From: Methylococcaceae bacterium
GTDB lineage: Bacteria; Pseudomonadota; Gammaproteobacteria; Methylococcales; Methylomonadaceae
NCBI GenBank assembly: GCA_030618325.1
Contig: JAUXDP010000040.1
Location: forward strand, 1-15,696
Length of the DNA stretch: 15,696 bases
Direction of reading: 5' to 3'
Below the pieces are notes generated by a model. The model searched no databases and was not told where the DNA came from. It saw only the letters and a program-made list of their open reading frames with translations. Position numbers and translations under genes: made by a program. Numbering within the stretch: the first letter of the stretch is position 1; every line of letters starts with the position of its first letter. Positions 7,238 to 14,158 of the stretch are shown here, piece by piece.

Positions 7238-7274
7238 AATATATTCAATTACTATTTTCAAAAACTAAATTTAC

Positions 7275-8327
7275 GTGCAAGACAAAATACTCGACCATCT
7301 CAACGTATCAATTCTGTTGTTTGATAATTCTTTAATTCTGCAATATATCAATACGGCTGGAGAGGAATTATTTTCAGACAGTTCTCGCCACCTGGTGGGA
7401 CTTTCGGCTCAAGAATTGTTTAAAATTTCAGGACCAGACTTTCTTCAGGATATTAGGCTTTGTTTTTCGAGTAATGAACCGCTTGTTGATCGTGGCCTTA
7501 TTTTTTATCAGGGCGAAAAAAGTATCACTTTAAATTTAAACATAACACCAATATACAAAGACCGACATATTACCTCTCTCCTAGTAGAATTAAGTCAGGT
7601 CGACCGCCACCTTCAAATCTCCAAGGAAGAGTATCTTCTCGCCCAACACAATGCGGCACGAATGCTTGTCAGAGGACTGGCCCATGAAATTAAAAATCCT
7701 CTAGGGGGGTTAAGAGGTGCAGCACAATTGCTTGATGCAGAACTAAGCAATCCCGAGCTGAAAGAATATACTCAGGTTATCATAGCCGAATCAGACCGGC
7801 TGCAAGGACTGTTAGATAAAATGCTCGGGCCAAACATGCTGCCTAATAAAACCATGCTCAATATTCATGAAGTCCTTGAAAGAGTTAGGCAACTGGTCAC
7901 CGCAGAATCTTCTGATCAGATTACAATTATCCGTGATTTCGATCCCAGCATCCCTTTAATTAGTGCAGACAATAACCAATTAATTCAGGCAACCCTAAAC
8001 ATTGTCCGCAATGCCATTCAAGCCTTAGAACATGAAGGTCAAATTATCTTGCGTACCCGGGTTAGAAGACAAATGACTATTCGCCGAAAGCTACATAAAC
8101 TAACTATTCGCATAGATATTATTGATGACGGACCGGGGGTAGCTCCCGATATGATTGGGCAAATTTTTTACCCCATGATTACTGGACGAGCCGAGGGTAC
8201 AGGTCTGGGACTATCCATCGCTCAGTCACTCATCAACTTCCATAATGGTATGATCGAATGCGAAAGCGAACCTGGACATACCATTTTTTCTATTTTTTTA
8301 CCTTTGGAGAATGGCAATGGAGAGTAA
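7275..8327 (+). CDS. ntrB: Nitrogen regulation sensor histidine kinase NtrB
   Basis: A 350-residue soluble sensor kinase/phosphatase of the NtrB (NRII, GlnL) family. An N-terminal PAS domain (about residues 5-110, ILDHLNVSILLFDNSL at its start) is followed by the dimerisation/phosphoacceptor region with H137 in GLAHEIKNPLGG. The ATP-binding domain follows, with the N-box in NIVRNAIQAL, DDGPGV and GTGLGLSIAQ. There are no membrane segments, as expected. In the family, PII (GlnB) switches NtrB between phosphorylating NtrC under nitrogen limitation and dephosphorylating it. The GTG start at 7275 gives the usual short N-terminus; its ribosome site is weak. The 3' end overlaps ntrC, implying translational coupling. 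Unlike the enteric glnA-ntrB-ntrC order, no glnA precedes it here. Confidence 0.95.
   Translation: MQDKILDHLNVSILLFDNSLILQYINTAGEELFSDSSRHLVGLSAQELFKISGPDFLQDIRLCFSSNEPLVDRGLIFYQGEKSITLNLNITPIYKDRHITSLLVELSQVDRHLQISKEEYLLAQHNAARMLVRGLAHEIKNPLGGLRGAAQLLDAELSNPELKEYTQVIIAESDRLQGLLDKMLGPNMLPNKTMLNIHEVLERVRQLVTAESSDQITIIRDFDPSIPLISADNNQLIQATLNIVRNAIQALEHEGQIILRTRVRRQMTIRRKLHKLTIRIDIIDDGPGVAPDMIGQIFYPMITGRAEGTGLGLSIAQSLINFHNGMIECESEPGHTIFSIFLPLENGNGE
8306..8309 (+). promoter_or_regulatory. Ribosome binding site choosing the ntrC start
   Basis: GGAG here is 7 bases from the ATG at 8317 but only 1 base from the ATG at 8311. Normal spacing therefore favours 8317 as the ntrC start, within the last codons of ntrB. 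Confidence 0.65.
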
Positions 8328-9738
8328 GGATAAAGTCTGGATTGTTGACGATGACGACTCCATCCGCTGGGTCCTAGAAAAAGCGCTGGACAAAGCACAA
8401 ATTAACACACGCAGCTTTCCCAATGCCAGCAACCTATTTGCTGAGTTGGATAAAGAATTACCCAATGCACTATTAACTGATATTCGCATGCCGGGAATGG
8501 ATGGTATTGAACTGTTGCAAAAGGTACAAATTAATTTTCCAAACCTACCTGTCATCGTCATGACAGCGCACTCCGACCTTGAGAGCGCTGTGTCCGCCTT
8601 CCACAGCGGGGCTTTTGAATACTTACCCAAACCCTTTGATATTGAGGAAGTTGTTAGTATTGTTGAACGTGCTTGCATCAACAGCAAACAACAAAATGGC
8701 TCACAACAAAATGATGACGAAAATGTAGCTGATTCTACGCCTGAAATCATTGGTTCAGCACCTGCCATGCAAGAAGTCTTCCGTGCAATAGGCCGATTAG
8801 CCCGTTCCCACATTACCGTTCTAATTAATGGCGAATCTGGAACTGGCAAAGAGTTAGTCGCCAAAGCATTGCACCGTCATAGCCCAAGAGCAAAAAAACC
8901 ATTTATCGCACTCAACATGGCGGCTATCCCTAAAGATCTAATGGAATCAGAACTTTTTGGACATGAAAAAGGTGCATTTACAGGTGCCCAATCAAGACGA
9001 TCCGGCCGCTTTGAACAAGCCAATGGGGGCACTTTGTTTTTAGACGAAATTGGCGATATGCCTGCCGAAATGCAGACCCGCCTGCTAAGGGTATTAGCAG
9101 ATGGCGAATTTTACCCTGTGGGCTCACACTCATCCGTTAAAGTTGACGTCAGAATTATTGCTGCAACCCACCAAAACCTTGAAGCTCAAGTCGCTGAAGG
9201 CCATTTTAGAGAAGACTTGTTCCATCGCTTAAATGTCATACGCATTCACATCCCCCCTTTGCGGGATCGAAGCCAGGACATTCCTTTGCTTATGCAACAC
9301 TTTTTAACTTTAGCAGCAAACGAGTTAAATACTGACGTTAAAACCTTACAACCGGATGTTGAGCCTTATCTTTGTACTCTCGATTGGCCCGGCAATGTCA
9401 GGCAACTGGAAAATCTTTGTCGATGGCTGACCGTGATGGCCTCGGGCAGAGAAATTCATCTTGAAGAACTGCCCCCTGAACTATTAACCCAATCAGCAAC
9501 AGAAACTACAGATGCTTTTGAAAAAGATTGGGAACAGTTGTTCAAAAACTGGGTTGAACAGCAATTACAAACCAGACAACCTGAAATTGCGAAACAAGTT
9601 ATACCTATAATTGAAACAGTATTAATCAAGGCAGCCCTTAACCATACCCATAATCGCCGAAATGAAGCGGCCACACTGCTTGGCTATGGTCGAAATACAC
9701 TGACTAGAAAGATCAAAGAACTTAACCTATTATTGTGA
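8317..9738 (+). CDS. ntrC: Nitrogen regulation response regulator NtrC
   Basis: A sigma-54-dependent transcription activator (NRI, GlnG), 473 residues from the chosen start. The receiver domain begins VWIVDDDDSIRWVLEKAL, almost the enteric NtrC start, and carries the phospho-acceptor D55 in LLTDIRMPGMDG. The central AAA+ domain has Walker A GESGTGKE, the sigma-54 contact loop GAFTGA in ELFGHEKGAFTGA, Walker B-type LFLDEIGDMP, and an arginine-finger region. The C-terminus is a Fis-type helix-turn-helix (EAATLLGYGRNTLTRKIKEL). Phosphorylated by NtrB, it would bind sites such as the palindrome at 7092-7108 and activate nitrogen-assimilation genes. An ATG at 8311 would add two residues but is too close to the ribosome site. 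It overlaps ntrB by 11 bp. No clear terminator was seen in the 209 bp that follow. Confidence 0.96.
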   Translation: MESKDKVWIVDDDDSIRWVLEKALDKAQINTRSFPNASNLFAELDKELPNALLTDIRMPGMDGIELLQKVQINFPNLPVIVMTAHSDLESAVSAFHSGAFEYLPKPFDIEEVVSIVERACINSKQQNGSQQNDDENVADSTPEIIGSAPAMQEVFRAIGRLARSHITVLINGESGTGKELVAKALHRHSPRAKKPFIALNMAAIPKDLMESELFGHEKGAFTGAQSRRSGRFEQANGGTLFLDEIGDMPAEMQTRLLRVLADGEFYPVGSHSSVKVDVRIIAATHQNLEAQVAEGHFREDLFHRLNVIRIHIPPLRDRSQDIPLLMQHFLTLAANELNTDVKTLQPDVEPYLCTLDWPGNVRQLENLCRWLTVMASGREIHLEELPPELLTQSATETTDAFEKDWEQLFKNWVEQQLQTRQPEIAKQVIPIIETVLIKAALNHTHNRRNEAATLLGYGRNTLTRKIKELNLLL

Positions 9739-9891
9739 ATCTCCAACTTGAATAAACATTATTCTAGAAAAATACAGCTGTACGCAGAATTAATATATAC
9801 TTCGCACTTTCACGAATGTAGATTTTCTAAAAAGTTGACTTTGCCGATAGAAAACCACATGCGTAAACACGGGAAGTATACCTACAGATTG

Positions 9892-9900
9892 TGCTAGAAT
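9892..9900 (+). promoter_or_regulatory. Extended -10 promoter before tolC
   Basis: TGCTAGAAT is an extended -10 element (TGn followed by TAGAAT at 9895-9900). The -35 region about 17 bp upstream is weak, which is usual for extended -10 promoters. Transcription would start near 9907, giving a leader of about 40 bases that includes an AGGA ribosome site before the ATG at 9948. Confidence 0.45.
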
Positions 9901-9947
9901 TTGCGAGCAACTGATTTTTCTAAGTTAGACCAGTACAGGATTTTTTT

Positions 9948-11258
9948 ATGATTTCAATAAGGGCATTTGTTTGTTTTATATTAATAAGCTTGGTTCCACC
10001 TGCATATCCTCAGGATCTGTTGGAAACCTACGATATGGCCCTGCAAAATGATCCTATATTAAAACAAGCTTTAGCCAACCGAAATGCAGTTGGAACAACA
10101 AAATACCTAAGCATTGCCCGTATGTTGCCTACGATTACCGGTAGAGCAGAAAGCAGCTGGAACCGCTTAAATAATAAAAAAGTCAGTTTTCAGGGACAAG
10201 GCACCCAGGAATTCTATGATCACAACTATTCCATTAATCTAACACAGCCCGTTTTTCACTGGGATCACTGGATACAGCTCAGCCAATCTGACAATCAAAT
10301 AGCTCAGGCCGAAGCTGAATATCTGGCTGAACAACAAAACCTGATCACTCGAATGACAGAAGCGTACTTTAATGTACTAGCTGCTCAAGATAACCTGGAA
10401 TTTACCATTGCTGAAAAAAATGCTATTGCTCGTCAACTTGAGCAGTCCGAACAGCGCTTTAATGTAGGATTGATTGCGATTACCGATGTACATGAGGCGC
10501 AAGCAGGTTTTGACCAGGTAAGATCTGATGAAATCTCTGCTGACAACGAACTAGATAACGCCAAAGAAGCACTCAGAGAAATTATTAACGAGAGTGATGC
10601 ATCGCTGGCAACCCTGGGTGCTGACATGCCATTAGTTAAACCAAATCCAGATGATATTGAAAGTTGGAGCAACAATGCAAAAACTCAGAATTTAACTGTC
10701 ATCTCTGCTTTTAATGAAGCGGAAGTGGCGAGAAAAAACATCGGCCTACAACGCAGTGGCCATTATCCGCAACTGGATATCGTAGCGTCCCATAGTGGAT
10801 CAGATAATAACAGTACCTTTGGACTACGCGGAGACCAACAACAAGTTGGACTGCAATTGAACATGCCTATTTTTGAAGGTGGCGGTGTCTATTTTCGTAC
10901 CCGTCAAGCAACGCAGCAACATATTCTAGCTAAAGAACAATTAATTGCCACAAAAAGAGCCGTCGAGCGTCAAGTTAAAGATGCTTATCGCGGGGTGATT
11001 TCCAGCATTAGCCGCGTAGAAGCGCTAAAGGCGGCAGTTATTTCAGGTGAAAGTGCTCTGGAAGCCACAGAAGCTGGCTTTGAAGTTGGAACCCGAACTA
11101 TGGTCGACGTATTGACCGCAACCCGAAATTTAACTCGGGCTAGAAGCAACCACTCCCAAGCCCGATATGATTATTTGATTAATGGTATAAAACTGAAGCA
11201 ATCCGCCAGTAGCTTAGGCTTTGAAGATTTGCAAGCCATCAACGCATACTTGCAATAA
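9948..11258 (+). CDS. tolC: TolC-family outer-membrane efflux channel
   Basis: A 436-residue protein with an N-terminal signal peptide (hydrophobic core ISIRAFVCFILISLVPPA, cleavage probably near residue 20-22) and two tandem outer-membrane efflux protein repeats. The first begins LLETYDMALQNDPILKQA and the second around QNLTVISAFNEAEVARKNIG; each includes long coiled-coil helices (for example the TEAYFNVLAAQDNLEF and RATQQHILAKEQL regions). TolC-type trimers form an outer-membrane barrel with a periplasmic tunnel and export proteins or small molecules with an inner-membrane pump. The sequence TMVDVLTATRNLTRARSNHSQARYDY near the C-terminus is characteristic. Length is slightly short of E. coli TolC. 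No pump or membrane-fusion gene is adjacent, so its partners are elsewhere. It has its own apparent promoter and terminator. Confidence 0.92.
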   Translation: MISIRAFVCFILISLVPPAYPQDLLETYDMALQNDPILKQALANRNAVGTTKYLSIARMLPTITGRAESSWNRLNNKKVSFQGQGTQEFYDHNYSINLTQPVFHWDHWIQLSQSDNQIAQAEAEYLAEQQNLITRMTEAYFNVLAAQDNLEFTIAEKNAIARQLEQSEQRFNVGLIAITDVHEAQAGFDQVRSDEISADNELDNAKEALREIINESDASLATLGADMPLVKPNPDDIESWSNNAKTQNLTVISAFNEAEVARKNIGLQRSGHYPQLDIVASHSGSDNNSTFGLRGDQQQVGLQLNMPIFEGGGVYFRTRQATQQHILAKEQLIATKRAVERQVKDAYRGVISSISRVEALKAAVISGESALEATEAGFEVGTRTMVDVLTATRNLTRARSNHSQARYDYLINGIKLKQSASSLGFEDLQAINAYLQ

Positions 11259-11283
11259 ACCAGGCCTTAAGGTTTAGTTTTTT
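11256..11283 (+). terminator. Intrinsic terminator of tolC
   Basis: TAAACC (11256-11261, starting with the tolC stop codon itself) pairs with GGTTTA (11271-11276), followed by T at 11278-11283. The stem is short (6 bp, possibly extended by an alternative CCTTAAGG pairing) but the T-run is clear. It overlaps the 3' end of the convergent DUF1244 gene. Confidence 0.6.
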
Positions 11284-11557
11284 CGTATGCCGCCAATTGT
11301 TCTGCTGTTGCTTCCTGTTGATATTTTTCCTTCCATTCTAGATATGGCATCCCATAAACATAATCCGTGGCTTGCTTATAATCCATTTCTACCCCGTTAT
11401 CCTCTGCTGCCGCCAAATACCACTTGGCCAGACAATTACGACAAAAACCTGCCGCAATCATCATATCGATATTCTGTACATCAGTTCTTGCCTGAAAATG
11501 ACTTATTAAATGCCTGAAAGCAGCTGCTTCCAGTTCAGTTTTACTGTTTTTATCCAT
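11267..11557 (-). CDS. DUF1244 family protein
   Basis: A 96-residue small cytoplasmic protein matching the DUF1244 family, recognised from AAAFRHLISHFQAR, DVQNIDMMIAAGFCRNCLAKWYL and the C-terminal YGMPYLEWKEKYQ. The central FCRNC motif holds a conserved C-x-x-C pair that could bind a metal or act in redox chemistry; this is inference, and the biochemical role of the family is not known to me. Full length. It converges on tolC with only 8 bp between their stop codons, so the tolC terminator lies partly inside it. It is divergent from the small plus-strand gene at 11674. No strong ribosome site is visible before its ATG. Confidence 0.9.
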   Translation of the reverse strand: MDKNSKTELEAAAFRHLISHFQARTDVQNIDMMIAAGFCRNCLAKWYLAAAEDNGVEMDYKQATDYVYGMPYLEWKEKYQQEATAEQLAAYEKTKP

Positions 11558-11602
11558 AATTTAACCCAACTAAATTGAACATATTATCAGAAAACTCATC
11601 CT

Positions 11603-11608
11603 ATTATA
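11603..11608 (-). promoter_or_regulatory. Possible -10 element for the DUF1244 gene
   Basis: A perfect TATAAT on the minus strand about 46 bp upstream of the DUF1244 ATG. The -35 region is not convincing, so this is a weak call based on the hexamer and its position in the divergent gap. Confidence 0.3.
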
Positions 11609-11673
11609 TACTTTGGCACATAAATGCACTAGAATTAAGGGTTAGTTAATCCTAGTTGGATAAAACTATTAAT

Positions 11674-12015
11674 ATGGAAATCCATCAATCTTCGTTAATT
11701 TATTCTCCCCGTAATAAAAGCCCGCAAACAGTCGGGAGAGTTCAACGCGCCGATGAAAAAAACCCACAAAAAACCAAACAGGGCGTGGAAGTTACGATTT
11801 CCACGAACATTGATTCTTCAAGGGAAGATTTAACACCCACATACACAGAACAAGCCGTAAAACAAGGCCATTCAAAGTCGTCTCCCCCCTTACAACTTGA
11901 TACTATCACCAATCTACGCACCCAAAGAGCCTTGCTAGCGTACAACACCGAGCAAAACCAAATACCACAAGAGCACTCCGCACAACTAGTTTCCAGCGTA
12001 GATTACATTGTTTAG
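11674..12015 (+). CDS. Small uncharacterised polar protein
   Basis: From ATG 11674 this frame encodes 113 residues; a TTG at 11656 would add six. The first two thirds are polar, rich in Gln, Ser, Thr and Lys and probably disordered. The C-terminus looks structured: TNLRTQRALLAYNTEQNQIP followed by LVSSVDYIV. A helix of the 'RALxAY...Q' kind ending in a hydrophobic 'SxxDxxV' tail is reminiscent of short hypothetical proteins of Gammaproteobacteria, but I cannot name the family. Neither start has a good ribosome site. It lies 22 bp upstream of yciB on the same strand, so it may be the first gene of that operon. No signal peptide or membrane segment is seen. Coding is likely but not certain. Confidence 0.55.
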   Translation: MEIHQSSLIYSPRNKSPQTVGRVQRADEKNPQKTKQGVEVTISTNIDSSREDLTPTYTEQAVKQGHSKSSPPLQLDTITNLRTQRALLAYNTEQNQIPQEHSAQLVSSVDYIV

Positions 12016-12037
12016 GTCTACTTCTTAATAAAAAATA

Positions 12038-12577
12038 ATGAAACAACTTTTTGAATTCTTCCCAATTATTCTGTTTTTTATTGCTTTTAAAGCATACGAT
12101 ATCTATGTCGCAACGGCTGTTGTCATCGTCGCCACCATCTTCCAGGTCACATTTACCTGGTTTAAATACCGGAAAGTAGAAAAAATGCAATGGATCACCT
12201 TAGGACTAATCTTAGTCATGGGTGGACTTACACTCTATCTTCAAGATGAACAATTTATCAAATGGAAACTGTCGATTATCGAATGGCTGTTTGGCATTGC
12301 TTTCCTGGGTAGCCAGTATATTGGCAAAAAACCTTTTGTTGAAAGAATGATGGGCGATAATATTGAACTTCCGCCCAATATCTGGCGGCGCCTGAATTTT
12401 TTCTGGGCACTTTTTTTTATCAGTGTCGGCTTCATTAACCTCTATGTCATGTTCAATTTTGATACCGATGATTGGGTTAATTTTAAGACCTTTGGCGTTC
12501 CAGGCTTAATGGTCTGCTTTATCGTCATACAAATGATTTTTCTTTATAAATATATTCCAGATACAGAGGAAGAATAA
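12038..12577 (+). CDS. yciB: YciB/IspZ inner-membrane protein (septation protein A family)
   Basis: A 179-residue polytopic inner-membrane protein of the YciB (intracellular septation protein A, IspA/IspZ) family. It begins MKQLFEFFPIILFFIAFKAYDIYVATA, the typical family start, and contains GKKPFVERMMG and the WRRLNFFWALFF segment, both characteristic. Five to six hydrophobic segments are visible between residues about 7 and 172. In E. coli YciB is linked to cell envelope synthesis and the division/elongation machinery; earlier work in Shigella tied it to septation. The ATG start fits the family although the ribosome site is poor. Its stop codon directly abuts the yciI GTG, implying coupled translation. 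Confidence 0.93.
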   Translation: MKQLFEFFPIILFFIAFKAYDIYVATAVVIVATIFQVTFTWFKYRKVEKMQWITLGLILVMGGLTLYLQDEQFIKWKLSIIEWLFGIAFLGSQYIGKKPFVERMMGDNIELPPNIWRRLNFFWALFFISVGFINLYVMFNFDTDDWVNFKTFGVPGLMVCFIVIQMIFLYKYIPDTEEE

Positions 12578-12880
12578 GTGTTATATACCATTCTCAGCCA
12601 GGATGTTGAAAACAGCCTGGAAAAACGTAAATCTGCCAGACCCGCCCATATCGAACGTTTACAAGACCTACAAAATCAAGGGCGCTTGGTTATTGCAGGA
12701 CCTCACCCAAGCATTGACAGTGAAAACCCAGGTGATGCCGGTTTTTCGGGCAGCCTGGTCATAGCTGAATTCGAAAGTTTGCCAGAAGCTCAAAACTGGG
12801 CAAACGCCGACCCTTACCTGGAAGCAGGAGCATACGCCAATGTAATTGTAAAACCATTTAAACAGGTCTTTCCTCAATGA
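12578..12880 (+). CDS. yciI: YciI family protein
   Basis: A 100-residue small cytoplasmic protein of the YciI family, with a ferredoxin-like fold. It begins MLYTILSQDVENSLEKRKSARPAHIERL, includes the conserved H24 and the ADPY segment near residues 78-81 that form the proposed His-Asp active site, and ends in a typical VKPFKQVF strand. The family is proposed to have enzymatic activity, but its substrate is not established. The start is GTG directly after the yciB stop, preceded by a strong AGAGGA ribosome site at 12565-12570. Its TGA overlaps the bolA ATG by four bases. Confidence 0.93.
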   Translation: MLYTILSQDVENSLEKRKSARPAHIERLQDLQNQGRLVIAGPHPSIDSENPGDAGFSGSLVIAEFESLPEAQNWANADPYLEAGAYANVIVKPFKQVFPQ

Positions 12881-13146
12881 TTACTGATATTATAAAAAAT
12901 AAATTAACTACCACTTTAAACCCATCAACCATTGAAATTTTCGACAATAGCCAGGCACATGCGGGCCATGCTGGCGCACAAAGTGGTGGCGGACACTACC
13001 ATGTCATGATTGTCTCAGAACAATTTGATGGTAAATCTTTGGTACAACGCCATCAGCTCATCTATAAAGCACTGGGTGATCTGATGAAAAATGAAATTCA
13101 TGCGCTCGGTATTGAAGCCTATTCACCCACAGAAATAACAACATAA
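12877..13146 (+). CDS. bolA: BolA family protein
   Basis: An 89-residue BolA-family protein. The fold signature is present: a helix start MITDIIKNKLTTTL, the histidine-containing loop (H28, H31, H40, H42), a VMIVSEQFDGKSLVQRHQLIY core with the invariant R58-H59 pair, and a terminal IHALGIEAYSPTE strand. BolA proteins form [2Fe-2S]-bridged complexes with monothiol glutaredoxins and act in iron-sulfur trafficking, and some affect morphology genes. No glutaredoxin gene is in the window. The histidine loop is glycine-rich (AHAGHAG...GGGH). It overlaps yciI by ATGA, and the lipoprotein isomerase gene follows after 12 bp. Confidence 0.93.
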   Translation: MITDIIKNKLTTTLNPSTIEIFDNSQAHAGHAGAQSGGGHYHVMIVSEQFDGKSLVQRHQLIYKALGDLMKNEIHALGIEAYSPTEITT

Positions 13147-13158
13147 GGAATTAAATAA

Positions 13159-14100
13159 ATGAAGAAAATCATCCCACTATTAATAATCAGCTCCGCTTTG
13201 GTAACCGGTTGCAAGCAGGAAAGCATCAGCTCAACCCCCACCATTTCAAAAAGTGACGCCATTGCAGAAGTTAATGGTAAATTCATCAGTAAATCATCTT
13301 TCGATATGATGAAAGAGCAGATTGCCCAACGCGGCCAGGGCCAAACTATCCCTGACGATAAATTGTTAGACGAATTGGTCAGAATGGAATTACTGGTTCA
13401 AGAGGCGGAAAAGCAAAAACTTGCTGAAACGCCGGAAATTACTAATCAACTGAACTTGATGAAACGATCATTGCTTTCTCAAGCTGCTGTTAAAAATTAT
13501 ATCGATAGCAACCCTGTCAGTGACGAGGAATTGAAAGCAGAATATGACAAGAAGATAGCCGCAAAAGGCAGTGCCGAATATAAAGCCCGCCATATTCTGG
13601 TTAAAACCGAAGATGAAGCAAAAAAAATCATTACTGAATTAAATGCTGGCGCAAAATTTGAAGCACTAGCAAAATCCAAATCCACCGGACCTTCAGGGCC
13701 AAAAGGTGGTGATTTAGGCTGGTTTTCTCCTGATCGTATGGTTCCTCCTTTCTCAGAAGCAGTTATTGCCCTGGAAAATGGAAAATACACAACTGCCCCA
13801 GTACAAACACAATTTGGCTGGCATATCATTCTGCGCGAAGAAAGTCGTGACAAAGCACCACCAGCTTTTGAAACTGTAAAAGAGCAGCTACTACCTCTAC
13901 TGCAAAGACAAAAAGTACAGAGCTATTTAGAATCTTTGCGTAATCAAGCAAAAGTTGAAGTACTATTACCTTTAACTGAAGAGCAACCTAAAGTGGAAGC
14001 TGCACCTACAGCAGCACCTGCTACGCCTACTCCAGAACCTGCACAAGCGCCTGAGCCTGCACTAGCACCAGCACCAGCACCAGCTACTGAAGCCAAATAA
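13159..14100 (+). CDS. Parvulin-type peptidyl-prolyl isomerase lipoprotein
   Basis: A 313-residue PpiC/SurA/PrsA-like peptidyl-prolyl cis-trans isomerase expected in the periplasm. A lipoprotein signal ends LVTGC, giving a lipid-modified C18, so it is membrane-anchored. Residues about 30-140 form a helical SurA-like N-terminal region. The single parvulin domain follows (about 143-232): ARHILVKTEDEA with H145, GPKGGDLGWFSPDRMVPPF, and TQFGWHIILREE. The C-terminal tail from about residue 275 is Pro/Ala/Glu-rich and low-complexity, with PAPAPAPA repeats. Such proteins assist folding of exported proteins. A strong TAAGGA ribosome site precedes the ATG, 12 bp after bolA. It is the last gene before a convergent terminator. 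Compared with PrsA or SurA it lacks any second parvulin domain. Confidence 0.93.
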   Translation: MKKIIPLLIISSALVTGCKQESISSTPTISKSDAIAEVNGKFISKSSFDMMKEQIAQRGQGQTIPDDKLLDELVRMELLVQEAEKQKLAETPEITNQLNLMKRSLLSQAAVKNYIDSNPVSDEELKAEYDKKIAAKGSAEYKARHILVKTEDEAKKIITELNAGAKFEALAKSKSTGPSGPKGGDLGWFSPDRMVPPFSEAVIALENGKYTTAPVQTQFGWHIILREESRDKAPPAFETVKEQLLPLLQRQKVQSYLESLRNQAKVEVLLPLTEEQPKVEAAPTAAPATPTPEPAQAPEPALAPAPAPATEAK

Positions 14101-14118
14101 ATAGGCGTATAAAAACCC

Positions 14119-14157
14119 TAAATTCACCTGTTACATTTTTTGTAACGGGTGAGTTTA
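14119..14157. terminator. Long hairpin, probable bidirectional terminator
   Basis: Arms 14119-14135 and 14141-14157 pair over 17 positions, including two G-T wobbles, around a five-T loop. The core is CACCTGTTACA against TGTAACGGGTG. It sits between the convergent isomerase lipoprotein gene and recJ. On the minus strand the hairpin is followed by GGG and a five-U run (complement of 14111-14118), and on the plus strand the stem ends in a U-rich stretch. It therefore probably ends transcription from both sides. Confidence 0.8.
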
Positions 14158-14158
14158 T

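Noticed and set aside
7091..7324. 77-codon plus-strand frame across the ntrB control region
   Set aside because: It would cover the NtrC box, the sigma-54 element and the start of ntrB in another frame; the regulatory reading explains the sequence better.
8298..8864. 188-codon minus-strand open frame opposite ntrC
   Set aside because: It is the antisense of the receiver and AAA+ domains of NtrC; composition (Ser/Leu/Cys-rich) is typical of shadow frames.
9755..9835. Possible long-range hairpin TAGAAAA ... TTTTCTA after ntrC
   Set aside because: The arms are AT-only and separated by a loop of nearly 50 bases with no following U-run, so it is not a credible terminator.
11614..11628. Sigma-54-like TGGCACATAAATGCA before the small gene at 11674
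   Set aside because: The GG and GC dinucleotides are one base too close together; sigma-54 promoters tolerate almost no spacing change.
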